From positions 1-46,129 of the forward strand of contig JAUMXO010000007.1 of assembly GCA_030529135.1 (NCBI GenBank): a stretch of DNA of 46,129 nt, written 5' to 3'. The notes below the pieces were generated by a model. That model did no database searches. It was not told where the DNA came from and saw only the letters and a list, made by a program, of their open reading frames with translations. Below are positions 24,998-31,004 of this stretch, piece after piece (positions within the stretch are counted from its first letter, which is position 1; the number at the start of each line of letters is the position of its first letter). This DNA is from Candidatus Saccharimonadota bacterium. GTDB taxonomy: Bacteria; Patescibacteriota; Saccharimonadia; Saccharimonadales; Saccharimonadaceae. The position numbers and the translations under genes were made by a program.

Positions 24998-25393
24998 ATG
25001 GCAAAAATCACTCGGATAAAGGCTAGTGATGGACCGCGGGATGATAAGCCTGCAGATCACATCGATGAGCCGCCTATCACTCGAGAGAAGGTGGTAATAA
25101 AAGACAAAAAAACCGAGAAATCGGCAAAAGCCGCAAAAAAAGCTGAAAAGAAAAAAGAACGCGAAGTCAAAAACGCCGATAGTAAAAAGGTTTTTGTATT
25201 ATTTAGACCATTCGTGGCGCTCGGCCGATATTTACGTGATTCTTGGCGAGAGATTAGACAGGTGAGATGGCCTAATCGTAAAGCTACCTGGAAAATGGTG
25301 CTTGCCGTAATTATTTACACAGCACTATTCGTAGCAATTATTTCATTACTTGATATATTCTTTACATGGTTATTTAGTTTAATTATAAAATAA
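24998..25393 (+). CDS. secE: Preprotein translocase subunit SecE
   Basis: A 131-aa subunit of the SecYEG channel. The C-terminal 65 residues are the standard single-helix SecE: an amphipathic DSWREIRQVRWPNRKATWK segment (about 80-98), then the membrane helix (about 100-128). The first 65 residues are a lysine- and glutamate-rich extension (AAKKAEKKKERE and similar) absent from short SecE proteins. The ribosome-binding site AAAGGAG lies 6 bases before ATG. It is followed by nusG after 9 bases, the usual secE-nusG pairing. The leader carries a hairpin plus T-run that may attenuate the operon. Confidence 0.94.
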   Translation: MAKITRIKASDGPRDDKPADHIDEPPITREKVVIKDKKTEKSAKAAKKAEKKKEREVKNADSKKVFVLFRPFVALGRYLRDSWREIRQVRWPNRKATWKMVLAVIIYTALFVAIISLLDIFFTWLFSLIIK

Positions 25394-25402
25394 GGAGAAA
25401 AT

Positions 25403-25954
25403 ATGGCAGTAAATAGATATGATGATACAAGGGCGTGGTACGCAATTTCTACATATAGCGGGTACGAGGACAAGGTAGCAGATTCTATCAACCAACGCGT
25501 AGGTAGCACAGAAATGGCAAATAAGATTTTTGAGGCGATCGTACCAAAAGAAAAGCAAATTGAGATTAAAAATGGTAAAAGAAAAGTAGTAGATCGCAAG
25601 ATTTTGCAGGGTTATGTATTGGTAAATATGAAATTATCTGATGGTACCTGGTATATTATCCGCAATACTCCAGGCGTGACTGGCTTTATTGGTACTGGCA
25701 CACAGCCAACCCCAGTTTCCGAAAAGGAAATTGCTAAAATCAAGAAACGTATGGGCGTGGAAGATCCAAAGTTCTCTGTTAAATACGAAATTGGAGAAGT
25801 GGTTTCCATCACTGATGGCCCATTTAAAGGCTTCGATGGCACCGTGTCCGAAATTGATGCAGCTAAGGGTAAACTTAAAGTAATGGTGTCGATGTTTGGT
25901 CGAGAAACGCCAGTAGAGCTTGATGCACTTCAAGTAAAACAGCTAAATAATTAA
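25403..25954 (+). CDS. nusG: Transcription termination/antitermination protein NusG
   Basis: A 183-aa transcription factor. The N-terminal NGN domain starts with ARAWYAISTYSGYE-type sequence (here TRAWYAISTYSGYEDKV) and continues to about residue 115. The C-terminal KOW domain (about 128-183) has GEVVSITDGPFKGFDG and ends with the expected beta-barrel strands. Length and motifs are ordinary. AAGGAG precedes the ATG. In most bacteria rplK follows in the same direction; here the next gene is rplK on the other strand, and a long bidirectional terminator separates them. Confidence 0.97.
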   Translation: MAVNRYDDTRAWYAISTYSGYEDKVADSINQRVGSTEMANKIFEAIVPKEKQIEIKNGKRKVVDRKILQGYVLVNMKLSDGTWYIIRNTPGVTGFIGTGTQPTPVSEKEIAKIKKRMGVEDPKFSVKYEIGEVVSITDGPFKGFDGTVSEIDAAKGKLKVMVSMFGRETPVELDALQVKQLNN

Positions 25955-25955
25955 G

Positions 25956-25993
25956 ATATCAAAAAATCACCTCTAGGGGTGATTTTTTGATAT
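25956..25993. terminator. Bidirectional rho-independent terminator between nusG and rplK
   Basis: A long inverted repeat (ATATCAAAAAATCACC and GGGTGATTTTTTGATAT around CTCTAG) with T-runs on both strands, placed exactly between two convergent stop codons. Confidence 0.9.
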
Positions 25994-26425
25994 TTATCCT
26001 TCAACTTCTACGCCCATTGAACGAGCAGTGCCAGCGACAATCTTGACAGCACCGTCGAGGTCTACGGCGTTTAATTGATCCATCTTTTTATTGGCAATCT
26101 CTTCGAGCTGGGCACGGGTGATTCTACCAACTTTGTCTACGTTTGGTTTACCAGATCCTTTTTGAATTTTGATAGCTTCACGAATTAGATCATCTACTGG
26201 TTGACCAAGACAAACCCAATCAAAGCTACGATCATCATATACCTTGATATGAACGATGACGTTTTTACCCATAAATTCCTTGGTAGCTTCATTGAATGGA
26301 TTAATGAAATCCATCATATTAAGTCCCCATTGACCAAGCGTAGAACCTACTGGAGGGCCAGCGGTAGCCTTGCCGCCAGGGATGCGCAATTTTAAATTGC
26401 CAATTACTTTTTTATCGTCAGCCAT
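25994..26425 (-). CDS. rplK: 50S ribosomal protein L11, inverted relative to nusG and rplA
   Basis: A 143-aa protein of the L7/L12 stalk base and GTPase centre. The N-terminal domain has KLRIPGGKATAGPPVGSTLG, with the conserved proline pair, and the C-terminal rRNA-binding domain ends GTARSMGVEVEG. Length is normal. It lies on the minus strand between plus-strand nusG and rplA, whereas rplK normally sits between them in the same direction and is co-transcribed with rplA. It has its own -10 box (26483 to 26478) and AAGGA site, and ends at a bidirectional terminator. It is therefore uncoupled from L1 autoregulation. Confidence 0.97.
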   Translation of the reverse strand: MADDKKVIGNLKLRIPGGKATAGPPVGSTLGQWGLNMMDFINPFNEATKEFMGKNVIVHIKVYDDRSFDWVCLGQPVDDLIREAIKIQKGSGKPNVDKVGRITRAQLEEIANKKMDQLNAVDLDGAVKIVAGTARSMGVEVEG

Positions 26426-26477
26426 ATAAAAATCCTTATTTAACTAATATTTAGAAGCATTTTGCGTAACGTTTATT

Positions 26478-26483
26478 ATTATA
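26478..26483 (-). promoter_or_regulatory. -10 box of rplK
   Basis: Minus strand TATAAT (26483 to 26478), with a leader of about 45 bases that ends with AAGGA before ATG 26425. Confidence 0.55.
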
Positions 26484-26529
26484 CTCTAAGATTGCTTCTC
26501 TGTCAACTATTGATTTTTCGTTATAAGTA

Positions 26530-26538
26530 TGTTATAAT
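26530..26538 (+). promoter_or_regulatory. Extended -10 promoter with GGGGGTG ribosome-binding site
   Basis: TG 26530-26531 and TATAAT 26533-26538. GGGGGTG at 26574-26580 lies four bases before ATG 26585. It is divergent from the rplK promoter. Confidence 0.62.
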
Positions 26539-26584
26539 GAGAAAATTGGTACTCGTAGTGTGTCTGAGCCAAAGGGGGTGTAAT

Positions 26585-26968
26585 ATGACACAAGCATTGT
26601 TTTTGACAGAAGAGGAAGTGAAAAAAAGGAAAAAAAATGAGCTGATAAACCGATGTATGACCATCTGGGCTGAATCAGCTACGGAGTATAGGCTGCTGCC
26701 TTATAAATACTTTTTTCTCTTAAACGAGAAAAGAGCTGCTGGCCTTCCGCTCCGAAAATTAAAGATCGACCTATTGGCCGATTATCCGGAAGTATGTTTT
26801 TTCCGGATATTCGATGAGCCGTCCGCAAAAGCGTGGCTCGAGGATATGGATTTGAATATGCTGGAAAGAGAATTAGATCATCTCGAATCTATTCTCACCA
26901 CGAACTACTCATACGTTTCTTTGAAGTCGTGGGTGTTCGATAGCCTCTATTCATTATCCCGTAAATGA
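26585..26968 (+). CDS. Hypothetical basic protein inserted between rplK and rplA
   Basis: A 127-aa soluble protein of no recognised family. It is helix-rich and charged, with a KKRKKNE stretch near residues 13-20, a central KYFFLLNEKRAAGLPLRKLKIDLLADYP segment and a C-terminal amphipathic helix. The short three-helix look with basic patches could suit nucleic acid or ribosome binding, but nothing specific supports that. The start is fixed by AAAGGGGGTG four bases upstream; a longer open frame from 26462 runs across the promoter and is rejected. It is a single-gene unit with its own promoter and a G+C-rich terminator, interrupting a normally conserved ribosomal cluster. Confidence 0.72.
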   Translation: MTQALFLTEEEVKKRKKNELINRCMTIWAESATEYRLLPYKYFFLLNEKRAAGLPLRKLKIDLLADYPEVCFFRIFDEPSAKAWLEDMDLNMLERELDHLESILTTNYSYVSLKSWVFDSLYSLSRK

Positions 26969-27003
26969 TGACTATTTCCATTTTTTGTTCTCCTTTCTGC
27001 TCG

Positions 27004-27031
27004 GGGGGCGGCAATTAGCCGCCCCCAATTT
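27004..27031 (+). terminator. G+C-rich rho-independent terminator
   Basis: A perfect 9-bp stem GGGGGCGGC (27004-27012) / GCCGCCCCC (27018-27026) with loop AATTA, followed by AATTTTTAT. Confidence 0.88.
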
Positions 27032-27056
27032 TTATCTTTTATTTTTTAAAAATTTA

Positions 27057-27065
27057 TGATATAAT
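27057..27065 (+). promoter_or_regulatory. Extended -10 promoter of rplA
   Basis: TG 27057-27058 and TATAAT 27060-27065, giving a leader of about 55 bases that contains the L1-type motif. Confidence 0.65.
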
Positions 27066-27085
27066 ATTGTTACTATTATTTTAAT

Positions 27086-27113
27086 GTGGGAGGGCCGAGC
27101 CCGTTTGTACCAC
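27086..27113 (+). promoter_or_regulatory. Candidate ribosomal protein L1 autoregulatory leader
   Basis: GTGG (27086-27089) pairs with CCAC (27110-27113) and an inner stem GGGC/GCCC closes a small loop. An asymmetric purine-rich internal loop lies on the 5' side. This is the shape of the L1 binding site on 23S rRNA that is mimicked in rplK-rplA leaders of other bacteria. It lies just before the rplA ribosome-binding site AAGAAAGG. Confidence 0.6.
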
Positions 27114-27127
27114 AAGAAAGGATATTT

Positions 27128-28066
27128 ATGGCCGAAGAAGAGGTCAAAACTAACGAGGGGGAGATAAAAGAGGCTGAGACTGAAAAAGCCACTGAATCTA
27201 CTGAGGAAACCACTGAAAAAACAGATGTTTTTGCTAAATCTGGCAAAAAGTCTAAGAAACATATCGAAGAGGTGAAAGCTGAAGAGGCTCGTCAGGAGCG
27301 CAAAAAAGAACGTGCTCATGAAGAAGCCGCAGCTGTAGCGAAACCAAAAGGTGCTAAGCCGATCACTCGTCCTTTAATAGAACGTCGTGGCAAAAAATAT
27401 CAAGAAGCCCATAAATTAATTGAGAAGGGTAAGGTATATACCTTGAAGGATGCCGTTGAATTAGCCATCAAAACTAATCCAACCAAGTTTGATGCATCCA
27501 TGGAAGCTCATGTTCGCCTTGGTGTAGATCCTAGACAAGCCGATCAAAACATTCGTGCGACTTTAGTTTTACCAAATGGTAACGGTAAAACAATCCGTGT
27601 AGCTGTATTTGCGCCACTAGACGTAGCTAAAACTGCTAAAGCCGCTGGTGCCGACATTGCGGAAGACGAAGAATTTTTGAAAAAATTAGATAAAGGTATA
27701 ATCGATTTCGATGTCTTAATTTCTACACCTCAATACATGCCAAAACTAGGTAAATATGCTAGACTCTTAGGTCCAAAAGGTTTGATGCCAAATCCAAAAG
27801 CTGGCACTGTGACGATGGATGTAGAAAAAGCCGTAAAAGAAGCTAAGGCTGGTAAAGTTGAATACCGTGTAGATAAACAATCTATCGTACATATTGGTCT
27901 TGGTAAATGCTCTTTTGGCGCTGAAAAATTGCTCCAAAATGCAGAAGCATTCTTTGATTCTCTTAAATCCCAAAGGCCAGCCTCTATCAAAGGTACCTAC
28001 GTAAAGTCTGTTTATATTACTACTACTATGGGTCCTTCAATCCAAATCGAAAACCTATATAATTAA
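27128..28066 (+). CDS. rplA: 50S ribosomal protein L1 with long acidic/basic N-terminal extension
   Basis: A 312-aa L1-stalk protein and translational autorepressor. The L1 domain (about 90-312) starts near [19 protein letters not shown] and includes the conserved [10 protein letters not shown] block and the C-terminal [15 protein letters not shown]. Usual L1 is about 230 aa. The first 85 residues are an added Glu/Lys/Thr/Ala-rich, probably disordered tail ([22 protein letters not shown]). The ribosome-binding site AAGAAAGG fixes ATG 27128; an earlier in-frame ATG at 27086 lies inside the putative L1 leader and is rejected. rplK is not upstream in the same direction, so the L1 leader would control only rplA. 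Confidence 0.95.
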   Translation: MAEEEVKTNEGEIKEAETEKATESTEETTEKTDVFAKSGKKSKKHIEEVKAEEARQERKKERAHEEAAAVAKPKGAKPITRPLIERRGKKYQEAHKLIEKGKVYTLKDAVELAIKTNPTKFDASMEAHVRLGVDPRQADQNIRATLVLPNGNGKTIRVAVFAPLDVAKTAKAAGADIAEDEEFLKKLDKGIIDFDVLISTPQYMPKLGKYARLLGPKGLMPNPKAGTVTMDVEKAVKEAKAGKVEYRVDKQSIVHIGLGKCSFGAEKLLQNAEAFFDSLKSQRPASIKGTYVKSVYITTTMGPSIQIENLYN

Positions 28067-28074
28067 TATATAAG

Positions 28075-28113
28075 ATATCAAAAGCGTGTCCGTCGTGGCA
28101 CGCTTTTTGATTT
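28075..28113 (+). terminator. Rho-independent terminator
   Basis: ATCAAAAGCGTG / CACGCTTTTTGAT with a loop of about 10 bases, directly after rplA. It is symmetrical enough to work on both strands. Confidence 0.88.
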
Positions 28114-28116
28114 TCG

Positions 28117-28125
28117 TGTTATAAT
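28117..28125 (+). promoter_or_regulatory. Extended -10 promoter, putative leaderless start
   Basis: TGT followed by TATAAT (28120-28125), then AAGCTT and ATG at 28132, a 7-base distance. Confidence 0.7.
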
Positions 28126-28131
28126 AAGCTT

Positions 28132-28728
28132 ATGGAAAATATCGCAGAAGAAACTAAAAAATTCGCTTTGAATCTTACCAATTACGAAGAATGGCAAATG
28201 TGGCTAGTAGGTGCTGCCGGGATAACGTTAATATTCCTTGGCTACAAGATCAAAAAAATTGCTTTTTTTGTAGTCTGGTTTTTACTAGGATATATCTTAA
28301 CTGGGTATTTAATGCCTATTATTAATGGAGCGGTGGCTGACATTGCAAACAGTAGCTTGTGGCAAAGTCTATTACCAATTGGCGGTGGGCTCTTACTGGG
28401 ATTAATGGGTTTTACGGTGGAAAAAATTTGCCTGGGCGGTGCATGTATGGGTCTGGCTCTCACTATTACCGCACAGTATTTTGGAACTGATATCCAAACA
28501 ATGTTGATTGGGGGAGTAATAGGCGCTGTATTAGCGGGAGCGGCAGTAATGATGATGAAGCCAGCGACCATTGTTGTGACCTCAATCGCTGGTGCTTACG
28601 CACTTACTTTGGCGATTCTAAAACTAGCGCCTGGCATAGATGGTGAAACGCTCTATTGGCCGTTGATTTTAGGCTTTGGCGCACTTGGTATAGTTATTCA
28701 ATTCATCACCACTAGACATGATTCGTAG
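28132..28728 (+). CDS. Polytopic membrane protein (DUF4203/TMEM198-like)
   Basis: A 198-aa protein with about six or seven membrane helices between residues 22 and 190. The helices are rich in Gly and Ala (WLVGAAGITLIFLGYKI, GGVIGAVLAGAAVMMM, LGFGALGIVIQF). The pattern resembles the DUF4203 family of small Gly-rich membrane proteins, but I am not certain of the assignment. There is a short charged N-terminus and no large loops, so it may be a channel-like or membrane-remodelling protein. It is leaderless and lies between the rplA terminator and an unrelated gene, so its position in the ribosomal cluster does not imply a ribosomal role. Confidence 0.68.
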   Translation: MENIAEETKKFALNLTNYEEWQMWLVGAAGITLIFLGYKIKKIAFFVVWFLLGYILTGYLMPIINGAVADIANSSLWQSLLPIGGGLLLGLMGFTVEKICLGGACMGLALTITAQYFGTDIQTMLIGGVIGAVLAGAAVMMMKPATIVVTSIAGAYALTLAILKLAPGIDGETLYWPLILGFGALGIVIQFITTRHDS

Positions 28729-28808
28729 GTTAAAATTGACTTTTCTATAATTTTGTGTTATAAATTATATGTGGTGGCGTATTTTAAAATTTAAGGGGGT
28801 GATTATGG

Positions 28809-29723
28809 ATGTATGCATTACGTATACTGAAAAAATCTATTATAACGCATAAGAGATTGATATTAAACTTTGTACCTGTTGTGATATGCTTTATGCTATC
28901 ATACGCAATACTTTATGTCCGTTATGTTAGTGACAAAAAGATATATTGGATTTTTTATATTCTTTCTATTATGCTACTAATAGCAGCGGGGGTTAATTTT
29001 ATATATTTAACTTGTTATGCGCTAGAGATTGGTAAGAAAAATGTAGAACTAAGCTGCAGGTGCTTTTTAAATGGTTTTCAGGTTTGGGAATATGAATGGA
29101 CCGGAGTATTTCCGAGGTTTGGGGCATATCTTAAACACGGACTTTGCTTTGAGGCCACATCGCTTATGATGATGGTTTGGAAAGATCAAGGAGAAACCCG
29201 TTATATTCTAGGGAAAGCCTATATACCCGACCTGAGAAGATGGGAGTTACACTCCTGGATGGAAGTGAAAGCGTATGGAATATGGTGGGCCTTTGATTCA
29301 TCATGGATGTGGCCCACGCATCCTATGCCCAGAATCTATTACTTACTAATAAACCAGGCGTTTTATATAAGAAAAATCTCATCTACAGAGTTTTTTAGCC
29401 ATAAAATCGCTAGAGATTTTGCTAAATCCATTCAAAATCCCAGGACTTCCTATATTTTCCACAATCTCGCTGCTTTCGGCATATCAAGCTGCGGAGACAA
29501 GAAATCTCTAATGATCGAAGTGTACGGAGAATCCAGGTTTAGACATTCTGGAGAATTCGTAGACTTAAGACTAATCAATACAATCGATAGAAAATCGCCC
29601 ATCACCCAGCGAATAATTAAAGAATTTTTGGTCAAGCCCACGCGCAGGCTTCCTAAGAAAAAAAGCTTTAGAGCCGGACTAAAAGTTCAGAAATTCTTCG
29701 CTAAAAAAGCCTCTTCTTCATGA
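28809..29723 (+). CDS. Membrane protein with transglutaminase-like Cys-His-Asp domain
   Basis: A 304-aa protein with two N-terminal membrane helices (about 18-40 and 46-72) and a soluble domain. The domain has the order Cys113 (GLCFEATSLM), His148 (ELHSWMEV) and Asp163 (AFDSSWMW). The spacing and the aromatic residues after each match the catalytic triad of transglutaminase-like and arylamine-acetyltransferase-like cysteine enzymes. The C-terminal 120 residues are basic and unassigned. It may be a protease, peptidase or amide-forming enzyme on the cytoplasmic face; this is inference from the triad only. GGGGGTG (28795-28801) precedes two start choices. ATG 28805, in another frame, encodes only 15 codons. 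ATG 28809 opens this gene. Confidence 0.62.
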   Translation: MYALRILKKSIITHKRLILNFVPVVICFMLSYAILYVRYVSDKKIYWIFYILSIMLLIAAGVNFIYLTCYALEIGKKNVELSCRCFLNGFQVWEYEWTGVFPRFGAYLKHGLCFEATSLMMMVWKDQGETRYILGKAYIPDLRRWELHSWMEVKAYGIWWAFDSSWMWPTHPMPRIYYLLINQAFYIRKISSTEFFSHKIARDFAKSIQNPRTSYIFHNLAAFGISSCGDKKSLMIEVYGESRFRHSGEFVDLRLINTIDRKSPITQRIIKEFLVKPTRRLPKKKSFRAGLKVQKFFAKKASSS

Positions 29724-29741
29724 AGGGGCTTTTCTTTTTTA
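29703..29741 (+). terminator. Rho-independent terminator overlapping the stop codon
   Basis: GCCTCTTC / GAAGGGGC (one G-T pair) with flanking A- and T-runs. The TGA stop of the transglutaminase-like gene lies in the loop. Confidence 0.8.
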
Positions 29742-29749
29742 AAATTTTA

Positions 29750-29758
29750 TGATATAAT
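29750..29758 (+). promoter_or_regulatory. Extended -10 promoter of rplJ-rplL
   Basis: TG 29750-29751 and TATAAT 29753-29758. A leader of about 125 bases follows. Confidence 0.68.
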
Positions 29759-29765
29759 GGAGATA

Positions 29766-29820
29766 GTTACCAAAGACAGTGGCGGCGAAAGCTTAATCAT
29801 GCCACCGAGGACATTCTTGA
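29766..29820 (+). promoter_or_regulatory. Ribosomal protein L10 leader (rplJL autoregulation)
   Basis: The leader contains ACCAAAGACAGTGGCGGC, a CTTAAT loop and GCCACCGAGGAC, with GTGGC pairing to GCCAC. The AAAGACAG and CCGAGGA halves around a stem are the conserved kink-turn-containing core of the L10 leader, to which the L10-(L12) complex binds. It should repress rplJ-rplL translation or promote termination when L10 is in excess. Confidence 0.85.
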
Positions 29821-29892
29821 ATAGATTTTGGTGACGATGTTTAACAACTAGTCGACTTATTTTATATAAATTATTAACCAAAGGAACTTTTT

Positions 29893-30414
29893 ATGGCAAT
29901 TACTAAGGATAAAAAGAACACATTGGTTGCTGATTTGACTGAGCTCTTAACCGGCGCTAAATCTACCGTTTACGCCAAATATCAAGGTTTAACCGTAGCA
30001 GAATTGCAGGAACTTCGCAAAGCTGCTAGGGAGGCTGGCGTAAAAATTAAGGTAGTAAAAAACCGTTTAGTAAAAGTTGCAATGGGGCAAATTGCGGTTT
30101 ATAAAGATACCGATACTACTGGCCTCACTGGTCAACTTCTCTACGCAATTTCTGCCGACGATGAAGTGGCTCCAGCTAAAGTTTTGGCGGAATTCGCCAA
30201 AAAACATGGTGCGCTTTCTCTGGTTGGCGGTTTTAGTGACGAAGGTAAAAATCTATCTGAAGACGAAATCAAAGCCCTGGCTTCGATGCCAAGCAAAAAC
30301 GAGCTTATCGCTCAGGTGGTGGCACAACTTCTTTCACCAGTTACAGATTCTGTTTCTGGACTTACCGGTGGTTTGTCTGGAATTGTTTCTGGGCTCGAAG
30401 CTCACGCAAAATAG
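29893..30414 (+). CDS. rplJ: 50S ribosomal protein L10
   Basis: A 173-aa stalk protein that holds the L7/L12 dimers on the ribosome. The N-terminal rRNA-binding part has the usual TVYAKYQGLTVAELQELRKAARE stretch in two pieces (about 24-46) and VVKNRLVKVA (54-63). The C-terminal helix (about 140-173) that binds L7/L12 is present and Gly/Ser-rich. Length is normal. CAAAGGAAC precedes the ATG. It is co-transcribed with rplL, 41 bases downstream, and preceded by the L10 leader. Confidence 0.97.
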   Translation: MAITKDKKNTLVADLTELLTGAKSTVYAKYQGLTVAELQELRKAAREAGVKIKVVKNRLVKVAMGQIAVYKDTDTTGLTGQLLYAISADDEVAPAKVLAEFAKKHGALSLVGGFSDEGKNLSEDEIKALASMPSKNELIAQVVAQLLSPVTDSVSGLTGGLSGIVSGLEAHAK

Positions 30415-30455
30415 CAACCATATATTAATATATACTACAAAGGAAAGGAAATATT

Positions 30456-30839
30456 ATGGCTACAGATATTAAAAAATTAGCTGAAGAATTGGTAAACCTT
30501 ACCGTTCTTGAAGTAAATGAACTCAAAAATACCCTAAAAGATGAATATGGCATCGAGCCAGCTGCTGCTGCAGTAGCTGTCGCTGCTGGTCCAGCTGCTG
30601 CTGGTGATGCTGCTGCCGATGAAGGCAAGACCGAATTCGACGTAGTTTTGAAAGACGCTGGCGCTCAGAAGATCGCAGTGATTAAAGCTGTAAAGGAAGC
30701 CACTGGACTTGGTCTTGGCGAAGCTAAGGCTATCGTAGATGGCGCTCCTGCAACTGTGAAAGAGAAAGTTGCTAAGGATGAAGCCGAAAGCATGAAGAAA
30801 GCTCTTGAAGAAGCTGGTGCAACCGTAGAGCTCGCTTAA
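30456..30839 (+). CDS. rplL: 50S ribosomal protein L7/L12
   Basis: A 127-aa factor-binding stalk protein. It has the N-terminal dimerisation helices (1-35), an Ala-rich hinge (about 37-55) and the C-terminal domain with [34 protein letters not shown] and the end AGATVELA. Length and motifs are typical. AAAGGAAAGG lies about 6 bases before the ATG. Instead of an ordinary terminator, a 118-base inverted repeat follows (30868-30985). Confidence 0.98.
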   Translation: MATDIKKLAEELVNLTVLEVNELKNTLKDEYGIEPAAAAVAVAAGPAAAGDAAADEGKTEFDVVLKDAGAQKIAVIKAVKEATGLGLGEAKAIVDGAPATVKEKVAKDEAESMKKALEEAGATVELA

Positions 30840-30867
30840 TTTTTTAAGTCGATTAGTTGTAGCTTTT

Positions 30868-30985
30868 AAAATTGGAATAGTGTTTTTAAGGACATTTCGG
30901 GGCGCGGCAGCGCGAGAATTAGTGCCGGCCGCCCATGGCGATGGGCCGGCTGGACACGTGTCCTTAAAACACCTATTCCAATTTT
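30868..30985 (+). repeat. 118-base long inverted repeat with G+C-rich core (large hairpin, possible terminator or RNA element)
   Basis: The left arm 30868-30894 and the right arm 30959-30985 pair over about 26 positions (AAAATTGGAATAG, then TGTTTT and AAGGACA) with one-base bulges. Between them lies a 64-base core far richer in G+C than its surroundings. The core has its own hairpins: GCGC/GCGC with loop GGCA (30902-30913), and a stronger one at 30924-30950 with GCCGG/CCGGC and CCCAT/ATGGG. T-residues after the right arm give it a terminator-like end. It may be a terminator, a small structured RNA or a miniature mobile palindrome. Confidence 0.75.
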
Positions 30986-30988
30986 TTG

Positions 30989-30997
30989 TGCTATAAT
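30989..30997 (+). promoter_or_regulatory. Extended -10 promoter, putative leaderless start
   Basis: TG 30989-30990 and TATAAT 30992-30997. ATG at 31005 is 8 bases from the last T. The box begins 3 bases after the large hairpin. Confidence 0.7.
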
Positions 30998-31004
30998 TAA
31001 TCTT

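Noticed and set aside
26462-26584. Longer N-terminus for the 127-aa hypothetical protein
   Set aside because: This stretch contains the promoter and the GGGGGTG ribosome-binding site for ATG 26585.
27086-27127. Longer N-terminus for L1
   Set aside because: It overlaps the L1-type leader hairpin and lies before the AAGAAAGG ribosome-binding site.
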